64,000 nt of DNA. Origin: Chryseobacterium defluvii. GTDB taxonomy: Bacteria > Bacteroidota > Bacteroidia > Flavobacteriales > Weeksellaceae. The stretch covers positions 682,001 through 746,000 of the forward strand of contig NZ_RBXB01000002.1 in NCBI RefSeq assembly GCF_003634775.1, read 5' to 3'. Shown piece after piece: positions 27,929 to 35,983 of this stretch (position 1 is the first letter of the stretch; every line of letters starts with the position of its first letter). The translations under genes were made by a program, and so were the position numbers. Below the pieces are notes generated by a model. The model was not told the DNA's origin. It was given only the letters and a program-made list of their open reading frames with translations, and made no database searches.

Positions 27929-28150
27929 CTGATAATATAATACGGAAAGAATGTTATACAGATTGTTTGTATATTAAATTTACATAAAATTATATCTAAT
28001 TCTCTTTCTATAGAATTAATTTTCAATGAATTTTGTATAAATCCATTATTAAGTGCCAGAGCCTGTATGATTTTTTCATGATAAATCTTAAAATTTATTT
28101 AAAATTGAGATATCATAAGTAACTTGTGTTATAATATGTATAATCTTTCG

Positions 28151-28158
28151 TAATTTTA
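28151..28158 (+). promoter_or_regulatory. Candidate -7 promoter box of tatA
   Basis: TAATTTTA differs from TAnnTTTG in the last base and ends 4 nt before the ATG at 28163. Confidence 0.3.
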
Positions 28159-28162
28159 CACC

Positions 28163-28492
28163 ATGGAATTAAGCTTTGGAGAAATGGCATTGATTGCGGT
28201 GGCAATTGTTGTATTATTCGGACCGGATAAACTTCCTCAGATTGCACGTGACCTAGGATCAGGTGTAAGAAAAATGCGTGGTGCTGTGGAGGACATCAAA
28301 ACGGAGATTATGAAAGAAACGGATAACCCTGTTTCCGAAATCAAGCGTGAAATAGAGAAGGTAAAAGATGCAGCAAAAGACTTTAATCCCATGAAAGATA
28401 TTGAAAAGGATATCATTACCGAACCGTCCTCCGGACCCGAAAAACCGAAACCTTCAGAAGATGAAACCTATGAAGGGCCTGTAAGCAGATAA
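28163..28492 (+). CDS. tatA: Twin-arginine translocase subunit, TatA/TatE family
   Basis: A 109-residue Tat component: one N-terminal membrane helix (about 5-20), the hinge LFGPDKLPQIARDLGSGVRKMRGAVEDIK (about 19-47, split by the FG motif), then an amphipathic helix and a charged, Pro-rich tail. It forms part of the pore that moves folded proteins across the inner membrane. FG is TatA-like and GPxxLP is TatB-like; Bacteroidota often have proteins mixing both. No tatC is in the window. It heads a three-gene run with PAP2 and TPR proteins (3-nt gap). Confidence 0.88.
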   Translation: MELSFGEMALIAVAIVVLFGPDKLPQIARDLGSGVRKMRGAVEDIKTEIMKETDNPVSEIKREIEKVKDAAKDFNPMKDIEKDIITEPSSGPEKPKPSEDETYEGPVSR

Positions 28493-28495
28493 TTC

Positions 28496-29062
28496 ATGGA
28501 GGAGATCATTCAGGAAGATAAAAAAATCTTTTTATATCTCAATAATTTAGGAGATACTGCTTTTGATCAGTTTTGGTTACTGATTTCAAGTACATGGTTA
28601 TGGATTCCTTTATATATTATTTTTCTTTATTTCTTATACAAGAATTACCAATTAAGATCACTGATCTATATTCTTCTTTTCATTGCTATCGGAGTTACTG
28701 TTTCAGATCAGTTAGCCGGAATATTCAAATATGGTGTTGCCAGATTAAGACCTTGCCATGATCCTGAATTGGAGCATCATATGCGAATTGTAAAATGTGG
28801 CGGATCTTTTGGATTTTATTCGGCACATGCATCCAATACGTTTTTTTTAGCGACTTATTTAAGTATTTTGCTCAAAAATAAACTTAATTGGTTTCCTTAT
28901 GTTATATTTGTATGGGCTGTTGTGGTTTCCTACAGCCGTATATATTTAGGAGTACATTTCCCAATAGATATTTTGATGGGGGCGTTGGTTGGATTTTTAT
29001 TGGGAGGGCTGTTTGCCACACTCGCCAAAAAAGTCATCAACAAACAAAATATAACCTCATGA
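28496..29062 (+). CDS. PAP2-family membrane phosphatase
   Basis: A 188-residue integral membrane protein of the type 2 phosphatidic acid phosphatase family, with about five membrane segments. All three catalytic motifs are present: KYGVARLRP (about 82-90), SAHASN (about 106-111, in place of PSGH) and SRIYLGVHFPIDI (about 148-160). It likely dephosphorylates a lipid pyrophosphate such as undecaprenyl diphosphate or a phosphatidyl substrate on the periplasmic side. It overlaps the TPR gene start by 4 nt (ATGA), so the two are translationally coupled. Confidence 0.9.
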   Translation: MEEIIQEDKKIFLYLNNLGDTAFDQFWLLISSTWLWIPLYIIFLYFLYKNYQLRSLIYILLFIAIGVTVSDQLAGIFKYGVARLRPCHDPELEHHMRIVKCGGSFGFYSAHASNTFFLATYLSILLKNKLNWFPYVIFVWAVVVSYSRIYLGVHFPIDILMGALVGFLLGGLFATLAKKVINKQNITS

Positions 29063-29874
29063 AAAAATATTTATTACTTTTATCACTTGCTGTTACCTCA
29101 TTTAATGTCTATGCTCAGGATGCAAAAGCAGCCGAAGAATGTTTCAAAAAAGCAGATTACAAATGTGCAGAAGAGCAATATTCCAAATTAGCAGATAAAG
29201 AGCAGATTCAAAAATTTCAATCCGAGTATTATAACCAGTTAGGAACTGCGCAAAGAAGGCTGGGAAAAACAGCACAGGCTTTTAAGTCTTATGAATCAGC
29301 CTTGAAATCCAACCCCATGTCGGCTTCCGTATATGCTAATCTGGCGTCCCTGCACAGCCAGAGAGGCAGCAAAACAAAAGCATTGGAATATATTGATAAA
29401 GGGCTGCAAATAGACCCGGAAAACGTAGATATGTATCTTACCCGTGCTAAAGTTTATGACAGTCAGGGTAAGAAAGATCAGGCGGTAAAAGAACTAAACC
29501 ATATTTTAAGCTTTGCGCCGGAAAATTTATTTGCCAGAACAGGTTTGGCCAATCTGAAAAAGAACAATGGCGATCTGGAAGGAGCGTTAAAAGATTATAA
29601 CCAATTGATTTCAGAAAAGCCTGAATCTCTATTATATAACGGAAGGGCTGACCTTTATCTGAAGATGAAGAAAACTAAGGAGGCACTTACAGATATCAAC
29701 AAAGCCATTTCCATCGATTCCAAGTTTTCAACATCCTATGTCACGAAGGCACTGATATTATTTGATACCCAGAAGCCTAAAGAAGCCTGTGCAAATCTGG
29801 ATAAAGCCGTGAGTCTTGGGTATGAGAAAGCTTTGTTAACGGAATATTATTCCAAATGTCCTGTAAAAAAGTAA
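29059..29874 (+). CDS. Exported tetratricopeptide repeat protein
   Basis: A 271-residue protein with a signal peptide (about 1-20, ending VYAQ). The open frame extends upstream to 28888 inside the PAP2 gene, but the ATG at 29059 starts MKKYLLLLSLAV and overlaps the PAP2 stop, so it is the start. At least six TPR units follow, with the usual spacing of 34 residues (for example YYNQLGTAQRRLGKTAQAFKSYESAL split over positions about 55-80, and AKALILFDTQKPKEACANLDKAVSLG-like units). It is probably a periplasmic scaffold. The last Cys (YYSKCPVKK) is close to the C-terminus. Confidence 0.88.
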   Translation: MKKYLLLLSLAVTSFNVYAQDAKAAEECFKKADYKCAEEQYSKLADKEQIQKFQSEYYNQLGTAQRRLGKTAQAFKSYESALKSNPMSASVYANLASLHSQRGSKTKALEYIDKGLQIDPENVDMYLTRAKVYDSQGKKDQAVKELNHILSFAPENLFARTGLANLKKNNGDLEGALKDYNQLISEKPESLLYNGRADLYLKMKKTKEALTDINKAISIDSKFSTSYVTKALILFDTQKPKEACANLDKAVSLGYEKALLTEYYSKCPVKK

Positions 29875-29925
29875 TTAAAAACGGTTCCGGCGCAACATTT
29901 CATGTTGCGCCGGAACCGTTTTTAA
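29875..29925. terminator. Long perfect hairpin, bidirectional terminator
   Basis: A perfect 24-bp stem with a TTC loop; the GC-rich inner stem contains CGGTTCCGGCGCAACAT. It separates the TPR gene from the converging rlmH gene, with A runs and T runs at the base of the stem on both sides. Confidence 0.85.
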
Positions 29926-29926
29926 T

Positions 29927-30400
29927 TTAATCGTTATGATATGGTTTCCCCTGTAAAATCTGATCGGCACGGTATAATTGTTCAACGATGAACAGCCGGA
30001 TCATCTGATGGGTAAAAGTCATTTTGGATAAAGACATTTTTTCATTGGCCCTGCTATAGATATCTTCTGAAAATCCATAAGCTCCGCCGATCAAAAGATG
30101 GATTTTTTTTACTGAAGAATTCATCCAGTTGTCTATTGTATGGGAGAATTCCCTACTGGTAAATTGTTTTCCCTTTTCGTCCAGAATGACGACAAGATCA
30201 TTTTTATCTATGTGATTCAGAAATAATTTAGCTTCTTCTTTTTTGAGAAGGTCCGGGGAAAGGTTCTTTGCATTTTTAATATCAGGAATTTCGGTGATCT
30301 CAAAATTCCAATGTTTAGGCAGACGGTTGAGATAATAATTGATTAGAGAAGTGATCTCCTTATCATCTGTTTTACCGATACAAAGTAGACTGATTCGCAT
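29927..30400 (-). CDS. rlmH: 23S rRNA pseudouridine(1915) N3-methyltransferase RlmH
   Basis: A 157-residue SPOUT methyltransferase that methylates pseudouridine 1915 in helix 69 of 23S rRNA on the assembled ribosome. The SAM-binding knot is seen in VVILDEKGKQFTSREFS and HLLIGGAYGF, and the C-terminal LSKMTFTHQMIRLFIVEQLYRADQI ends in KPYHND as usual. The frame is open to 30424, but the Met at 30400 (MRISLL) is the conserved start. A TATCTTTG box lies at 30422-30429 (minus). Confidence 0.93.
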   Translation of the reverse strand: MRISLLCIGKTDDKEITSLINYYLNRLPKHWNFEITEIPDIKNAKNLSPDLLKKEEAKLFLNHIDKNDLVVILDEKGKQFTSREFSHTIDNWMNSSVKKIHLLIGGAYGFSEDIYSRANEKMSLSKMTFTHQMIRLFIVEQLYRADQILQGKPYHND

Positions 30401-30421
30401 TTGTTTTTCAATAAAAGAGCT

Positions 30422-30429
30422 CAAAGATA
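30422..30429 (-). promoter_or_regulatory. Candidate -7 promoter box of rlmH
   Basis: On the minus strand it reads TATCTTTG, an exact TAnnTTTG match, about 21 nt before the start codon. Confidence 0.4.
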
Positions 30430-30490
30430 TTCATAAATTAGATTTTTTTCATATTTTCATCATGTTTTTTTAACTCCTATAAATCAATAG

Positions 30491-31492
30491 ATGGGTATAA
30501 AGGTTCCAAAATTTATCTTGAAAATTCAAGACTTCTTTGATGATATACATATTCCTGTTTTAGGAATATCGCTTTGGCAGATGTTCCAGATCTATATATC
30601 AGGGATTTTTAAAGGGCAGATAGGGCGGAAGGCTGCCGCTATTTCCTGGAGCTTTACCATCAGTTTATTTCCATTTTTACTCTTTTTGTTATCTGTGCTG
30701 CCGTATATGCCGCATTATGATAAGCTGCAATTTTATATTTTCGAGGTGTTGATTCATAATGTTTTCCCTTCTAATATGGAAACAGATGTCCGGGATTATA
30801 TAGAAAAAAGTATAGTTCCCAACATGAGGGGAATCAGTAATCTGACAATCATTCTGGCGTTGGTGTTCGCTACAAACGGAACATTTTCCCTGATTAACGG
30901 ATTCAATGAAAATACGGATGAAAAACTGAGTGATGTAAAAGAATTTATTCTTTCGTTTTTTATTACCATAGGGTTTATCAGCATTGTATTCCTGGCACTT
31001 TTCGGGGTGTATTATGTAGAGGTTGTGATGAAACTCTTTACTCCGGCTTATGATATTTCATGGCTGGTGAATAACTTATCTAAAATTATCGGATTTGTTT
31101 CTTTTCCGGTATTCTACTTTATTTTATTGGCTTTGTTTTATTGGTTGGGAACCGTTAGGATTACGAGATTCAGACAAGCGGTACCGGGAGCTATCCTCAC
31201 CACTATTTTGTTTGTCCTTACCACATATATTTTCGCCATTTATGTGAAGGATATTGCGAGATATAACGTTCTCTACGGATCCATCGGAAGTATGATCCTG
31301 CTCATGGTTTGGGTGAATGTAAATGTCTATTTATTATTATTTGGAAGCGAGCTTAATATGGCTATCAGAAAGCTCAGAATAGAGAAATTACTGTCCGATG
31401 AGCTTAAAAAAGAAGCATCCCATTTTCATGGAGAAGTTACCGAACCTGATCTGAACGTTGATGAAGAACATAACAGAAAACTTGAACAATAA
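30491..31492 (+). CDS. YihY/BrkB-family membrane protein
   Basis: A 333-residue inner-membrane protein with six hydrophobic segments, of the YihY family (formerly called ribonuclease BN by mistake). Typical blocks are GRKAAAISWSFTISLFPFLLFLLSVLPY (about 40-67) and YGSIGSMILLMVWVNVNVYLLLFGSELN (about 257-284). The role in the family is not settled; lipid transport has been proposed. It is divergent from rlmH, and the next gene begins directly at its stop. Confidence 0.87.
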   Translation: MGIKVPKFILKIQDFFDDIHIPVLGISLWQMFQIYISGIFKGQIGRKAAAISWSFTISLFPFLLFLLSVLPYMPHYDKLQFYIFEVLIHNVFPSNMETDVRDYIEKSIVPNMRGISNLTIILALVFATNGTFSLINGFNENTDEKLSDVKEFILSFFITIGFISIVFLALFGVYYVEVVMKLFTPAYDISWLVNNLSKIIGFVSFPVFYFILLALFYWLGTVRITRFRQAVPGAILTTILFVLTTYIFAIYVKDIARYNVLYGSIGSMILLMVWVNVNVYLLLFGSELNMAIRKLRIEKLLSDELKKEASHFHGEVTEPDLNVDEEHNRKLEQ

Positions 31493-31930
31493 ATGAACCC
31501 ATCTAAGTATTTGATTTTTGTCTTACTTTTTAGCCTTTCTTCCTGCAATTATATTATGGACGAGGTTTATCGTGACAAGGAAGAAGAAAACTATACCACA
31601 CCTTATATGGGAAAATGGCAAGGTAGCTATACCGGAGACGAAAATGGGACTCTGACTTTAAATGTAAATAAAAATGGATCAATAGAAGTCATACTATCTT
31701 CAGGCAATTTCCAGGAAACCTTTTATGTTTCTTTGTTAGGCGGCGGAAGCGGATCTATATACAGCAATTCCGGTTCTGCAACAGGATTTATCCTATACGG
31801 AAATTTTGGAATCCAAATCCGGGACATGGACAAAAGGAGACCTGAAAGGAAGCTGGAGTGTAGTGAAAAATTAAATATTATTCTTCTTCGTTTTCTTCTA
31901 TATGGTGGACGGAATTTATCTTTAAAATAA
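31493..31930 (+). CDS. Lipoprotein with a probable frameshift near its end
   Basis: A 145-residue open frame with a lipoprotein signal (lipobox LSSC at about 15-18) and a small beta-barrel-like body (MGKWQGSYTGDENGTLTLNV). Its last 40 residues look wrong: they are basic and overlap the nhaA stop on the other strand by 53 nt. Dropping one T from the TTTT at 31804-31807 gives a coherent ending, GNLESKSGTWTKGDLKGSWSVVKN in pieces (LESKSGTWTK, then GDLKGSWSVVKN), with a stop at 31872-31874, 3 nt before nhaA. The gene is thus either shifted by one base or carries a sequencing error. The gene begins at the very next base after yihY. Confidence 0.7.
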   Translation: MNPSKYLIFVLLFSLSSCNYIMDEVYRDKEEENYTTPYMGKWQGSYTGDENGTLTLNVNKNGSIEVILSSGNFQETFYVSLLGGGSGSIYSNSGSATGFILYGNFGIQIRDMDKRRPERKLECSEKLNIILLRFLLYGGRNLSLK

Positions 31931-33059
31931 TAAATCCAAGGACAGCCGCTAAAAAAGAGGCAACCAGAATAGCAAATTTGGCTTCATCCTGAATCTGAAT
32001 CTCATTTTTAAAGGAAAGCAGGGCAATGAAAATAGACATCGTAAATCCGATACCCGCCAGAAAACCTACACCCAACATTTGCGTCCAGGAGCTTCCGTGA
32101 GGCAAAGTACTGAGTCTGGTTTTGATGGCAATGAATGAAAACAAGTTGATGCCAAGCAGTTTTCCAATAACCAGCCCACTGATAATTCCAATTCCCAAAG
32201 AGCTCGTTAATCCTTCAAGCATTTCAGTATTAAAGGTAATATTCGTATTGGCTAAAGCAAAAACGGGCATGATAAGAAAGCTTACGGGGAAATGTAGTTG
32301 ATGCTCCAATTTTTCCAATGGGGAAATTTCCACATGAGAGGCGTTCGTCGGTATGGAAAATGCTAATATAACCCCTGCAATGGTGGCATGAATTCCGGAA
32401 TGGTGCAGGAAATACCATAAAAATAACCCCGGAATAATATATAAAATAATCCTGGTAACCTTCAGGAAATTCAGAAGGAATAATAGAACGGAAACACCAA
32501 CAGATAAAAAGAGGTAGGTCCAGTGTATCTGTTCCGTATAGAAAATGGCAATTACTAAAATAGCTCCCAGGTCATCTACAATAGCCAATGCAGCCAGGAA
32601 AATCTTGATGGAATTGGGAACCTTATTTCCCAACATGGAAATGATAGCCAAAGAAAAGGCAATGTCCGTAGCCATAGGAATTCCCCATCCATTACTGTAT
32701 GTGGTACCAATATTGAAAATACCGAAAATAACTGCAGGAACAAGCATTCCGCCTATAGCAGCAATAATGGGCAATGATGCATTTTTAAAAGAAGAAAGTT
32801 CTCCCTCTACAAGCTCACGTTTGATTTCCAACCCTACCAAAAGAAAAAAAACCGCCATCAAACCATCATTGATCCATATGCTTACAGGATACGTAAGATG
32901 AAAAAGAGAGATACCCACTTTCTTGTCTAAAAATCTCTGAAAATCTTCAGCAATATTGGAATTGGCGATAAGTAAAGAAAGCAATACACAAACAATAAGG
33001 AGTATTCCTGATGATTGATTACTTTTGAAAAATTTTTTAAAGTAGAGTGTTAAATTCAT
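31878..33059 (-). CDS. nhaA: Sodium/proton antiporter NhaA
   Basis: A 393-residue antiporter with about 12 membrane segments that exchanges two protons for one sodium ion and so controls internal pH and salt. The essential aspartate pair lies in ALAIVDDLGAILVIAIFY (about 160-177), and LVGLEIKRELVEGELSS and PMATDIAFSLAI match NhaA. It starts 9 nt after the spoT/relA stop on the same strand and is probably in one unit with it, which is unusual in content. Confidence 0.94.
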   Translation of the reverse strand: MNLTLYFKKFFKSNQSSGILLIVCVLLSLLIANSNIAEDFQRFLDKKVGISLFHLTYPVSIWINDGLMAVFFLLVGLEIKRELVEGELSSFKNASLPIIAAIGGMLVPAVIFGIFNIGTTYSNGWGIPMATDIAFSLAIISMLGNKVPNSIKIFLAALAIVDDLGAILVIAIFYTEQIHWTYLFLSVGVSVLLFLLNFLKVTRIILYIIPGLFLWYFLHHSGIHATIAGVILAFSIPTNASHVEISPLEKLEHQLHFPVSFLIMPVFALANTNITFNTEMLEGLTSSLGIGIISGLVIGKLLGINLFSFIAIKTRLSTLPHGSSWTQMLGVGFLAGIGFTMSIFIALLSFKNEIQIQDEAKFAILVASFLAAVLGFIILKINSVHHIEENEEE

Positions 33060-33068
33060 TGTTTAAGA

Positions 33069-35273
33069 TTATAGCCGCCTTACTCTCGATACCCCATTAA
33101 TGGTTCTAAGCTTTTTAAATGATTCTTCCAATTGGACCTTGTTTTTTACTTCCAGAGTGATATTCCCGGTAAATACTCCGTCATTGGACTCAATAGACAT
33201 ACTTTTCATATCCATTCCCATAGAATTACTGATTACAGCGGTAATATCGTTAATCATACCCATTCTGTCAAGCCCTTCGATCTCAATTTTCACACGGTTT
33301 TTAAAGCTTTCGGCATTTACCCATTTTGCAGGAATCACCCGATAATCGTATTGTGCTCTTAAGTTGATGGCATTGGGGCAGTTATCATTATGAACCTTTA
33401 TCCCGTCAGAAATTGTAATGAAACCGAATATTTTATCACCCGGAATTACCGTACAGCATTTGGCATAACTGTAATTCAGCTTCTCTTCATCTTTTCCGAA
33501 GACAATCATATCAAGATTGGTTTCCTTCGGTTCTTCAAATACCTGGTTTTTAGCCGGTGATTTTCTGAATCTGGAAAGTAAATTATTGAAGACGTTTTTA
33601 CTTTCAATATATTTCCTTAAGCTGCTTGCATCCAGTTCATTGGTCTGGAATTTCAGGAACAGTTCCTGGGAGGTTTTCAGATTGAAAAACTTCTGAAGCT
33701 TATTAACCTCCTCATCATTGAAGTTGATTTTGGCATGTCGCAGTTTTCTCTGCAGAATTTCTTTTCCTTCTTCAACCAATTGGTTTTTCTGTGAATTCAG
33801 GAAACTTTTAATTTTTGATTTGGCTTTTGAAGTTACCACGAACTCCAGCCAGTCGGATTTCGGTTTCTGATTCTGGGAAGAAAGAATATCCACCTGATCT
33901 CCGTTTTGCAGAACATAAGAAATGGGAACCAGCTTTCCGTTGATCTTGGCGCCTAAGCACTTCATTCCTAAATCCGAGTGTACGGAAAAAGCAAAATCCA
34001 GGGCGGTGGCATTGGTAGGCAATATTTTAATTTCTCCCTTCGGAGTAAATACAAAAACTTCTTTAGAATATAAATTAAGCTTGATATTATCTAATAATTC
34101 GGAAGTGGAAAGATTCTGCTGCTGTTCCAATACCTCCCGGATTTCTGTGACCCATCTTTCAAAATTCCGGTCTTCAGAGCTCTGCTTATAGCCTTCTTTA
34201 TATTTATAATGGGCAGCAACACCTTTTTCGGCAATTTCGTCCATTCTTTCGGAGCGGATCTGGACCTCTATCCATTTTTTATCAGGCCCTAAAACCGTTA
34301 AATGTAAACTTTCATATCCTGTAGCACGAGGTTGGGTTATCCAGTCACGCATTCTGGAAGGGTTACTGTGATAGACATCCGTAACGATAGAATAGATTTT
34401 CCAGGCCAGGAACTTTTCATTTTTGGCATCCGACTTGTAGATGATCCTGATCGCATAATTATCGAATACTTCTTCAAAAGAAACTCCCTGCTTCAGCATT
34501 TTCCTGTAAATGGAAGAAATGGCTTTGGCACGGCCCTTAATAGTAAAGTTCAGGCCTTCTTCCTTTAATCTTTTGGAAACCTCCTTTTTGAACTCTTCAA
34601 TATACCTTTCCCTGTTTTCTTTGGCCAGCTCCAATTTTTCCGTGATCTCATTGTAAACATCCGGATTATTGTATTTTAAGGAGAGGTCTTCAAGCTCGGA
34701 TTTTATGTTATATAAGCCGAGACGGTGAGCCATTGGGGCATAAATATAAACCGTTTCTGACGCGATCTTCTTTTGCTTGTCAGGAGCCATACTTTCCAAT
34801 GTACGCATATTGTGAAGACGGTCTGCGATTTTGATCAGAATTACCCTGAAATCTTCAGATAATGTCAGCAACAGTTTCCTGTAGTTTTCTGACTGTACAG
34901 AGATATTCTGGTGATTCATAATAGAGATTTTCGTAAGCCCGTTCACAATATTGGCTATTTTCTCTCCAAAAATCTTTTTGATATCCTCGTAGGTATAATC
35001 GGAATCTTCTATGACATCATGCAGTAAGGCGCAGGCAATAGAAGTGGCACCCAAGCCTATTTCTGTCGCAACAATTTTTGCAACGGCAATAGGATGATAG
35101 ATATAAGGTTCTCCTGTTTTTCGTCTTTGGTCTTTATGAGCATCCAGCGCTATATCAAAAGCTTTTCGGATCAGTTTATTGTTTTCCTCATCAAGACTCC
35201 GGTACGTGTTAGAAATCAGGTCCTTATATCGAGTAAGTATTTCTTTGTTTTCTTGTTCTAAGTTATAACTCAT
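33069..35273 (-). CDS. Bifunctional (p)ppGpp synthetase/hydrolase, Rel/Spo type
   Basis: A 734-residue RSH enzyme that makes and degrades the stringent alarmone. The open frame reaches 35327, but the Met at 35273 (MSYNLEQENKEIL) gives the better start. The hydrolase HD motif is intact in CALLHDVIEDSDYTYEDI (about 80-97). The synthetase region shows ATGYESLHLTVLG and EVQIRSERMDEIAEKGVAAHYKYKEGY. A TGS domain follows (VFVFTPKGEIKILPTNATALDFAF), then the zinc-finger-like region CCTVIPGDKIFGF and a C-terminal ACT domain. Both activities should therefore be present. Usually called RelA/SpoT in Bacteroidota; I leave the symbol open. Confidence 0.95.
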   Translation of the reverse strand: MSYNLEQENKEILTRYKDLISNTYRSLDEENNKLIRKAFDIALDAHKDQRRKTGEPYIYHPIAVAKIVATEIGLGATSIACALLHDVIEDSDYTYEDIKKIFGEKIANIVNGLTKISIMNHQNISVQSENYRKLLLTLSEDFRVILIKIADRLHNMRTLESMAPDKQKKIASETVYIYAPMAHRLGLYNIKSELEDLSLKYNNPDVYNEITEKLELAKENRERYIEEFKKEVSKRLKEEGLNFTIKGRAKAISSIYRKMLKQGVSFEEVFDNYAIRIIYKSDAKNEKFLAWKIYSIVTDVYHSNPSRMRDWITQPRATGYESLHLTVLGPDKKWIEVQIRSERMDEIAEKGVAAHYKYKEGYKQSSEDRNFERWVTEIREVLEQQQNLSTSELLDNIKLNLYSKEVFVFTPKGEIKILPTNATALDFAFSVHSDLGMKCLGAKINGKLVPISYVLQNGDQVDILSSQNQKPKSDWLEFVVTSKAKSKIKSFLNSQKNQLVEEGKEILQRKLRHAKINFNDEEVNKLQKFFNLKTSQELFLKFQTNELDASSLRKYIESKNVFNNLLSRFRKSPAKNQVFEEPKETNLDMIVFGKDEEKLNYSYAKCCTVIPGDKIFGFITISDGIKVHNDNCPNAINLRAQYDYRVIPAKWVNAESFKNRVKIEIEGLDRMGMINDITAVISNSMGMDMKSMSIESNDGVFTGNITLEVKNKVQLEESFKKLRTINGVSRVRRL

Positions 35274-35332
35274 TTGTGTAAAAAGCCTATATTCAGACGA
35301 AAATACGAAATTTTTTCCAGTTTTCAAACCGC

Positions 35333-35361
35333 AAAAAATCCGTAGAATGCTCTACGGATTT
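35333..35361 (-). terminator. Rho-independent terminator after the small stress-like gene
   Basis: An 11-bp stem, AAATCCGTAGA / TCTACGGATTT, with loop ATGC; on the minus strand it ends in a T6 run. It terminates the gene at 35390..35755 before the spoT/relA unit. Confidence 0.8.
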
Positions 35362-35389
35362 CCGGTTATTAGAATTTTAGTTTTTATGG

Positions 35390-35755
35390 TTAGAATTTTA
35401 CTTCAGAATCGATCCCGTTACTGGATGCTTTTATTCTGACATCGGGGCTGTCGTGAATTTCTGCCTTGCTCCTTGCATCAATGAACCTTCTGATACTATG
35501 GTAGTTGGCCTGATCAATTCCCATATTTTCAAATAAATAGGTTTTCAGTGCTGCATTTTGACTGAAAACATCTTTGGCATTCTCTGTTTGACTTTGATCT
35601 TTAACTGATACACTCGCCAGGTATTGGGAGTTATGGTGACTTTCATCAAGATACACAATGTAATCTGAATTTCTGAAACCGGAGCTTTCTAAATCCGCTT
35701 CAAGCTTTTTGTAATCGCTGTGATGTGCAAATAATCCAGCTAATATATTTGACAT
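35390..35755 (-). CDS. Small cytoplasmic protein, general-stress-like
   Basis: A 121-residue soluble protein. The frame is open to 35791, but the Met at 35755 (MSNILAGLFAHH) is the likely start. The layout AGLFAHHSDYKKLEADLESSGFRNSDYIVYLDE resembles small stress proteins of the YflT/DUF1269-like kind, in which a first strand and helix precede a beta-alpha-beta core; this is weak resemblance only. It has its own terminator downstream and a 228-bp AT-rich gap upstream in which I find no promoter of good quality. Confidence 0.6.
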   Translation of the reverse strand: MSNILAGLFAHHSDYKKLEADLESSGFRNSDYIVYLDESHHNSQYLASVSVKDQSQTENAKDVFSQNAALKTYLFENMGIDQANYHSIRRFIDARSKAEIHDSPDVRIKASSNGIDSEVKF

Positions 35756-35949
35756 AGCAATAGTTTTAAAATTGTACTTAAAGTTAATCATTATTTCCTA
35801 TTGTTTTGAAAAATAAGTAAAAAATTTATCAATTAATTATTTTATCTATAACATAATCTTAAATATTTGAAATTATCTATATTAAACAAATGTTTAATTT
35901 ATGGTGGTATTAAATCATTTTTAGAGTTATGACATTTTGTTTATTAAAT

Positions 35950-35975
35950 AAAAAATGGGCTTTAGCCCATTTTTT
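35950..35975 (-). terminator. Rho-independent terminator of the carboxylate cluster
   Basis: A perfect 12-bp stem, AAAAAATGGGCT / AGCCCATTTTTT, with a 2-nt loop lies 8 nt after the acs stop. The remaining gap up to 35755 is AT-rich with no gene. Confidence 0.9.
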
Positions 35976-35983
35976 AAGATTAC

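Noticed and set aside
27929..28150. A small gene or RNA in the AT-rich gap before tatA
   Set aside because: No frame with a plausible start and composition and no stable fold was seen.
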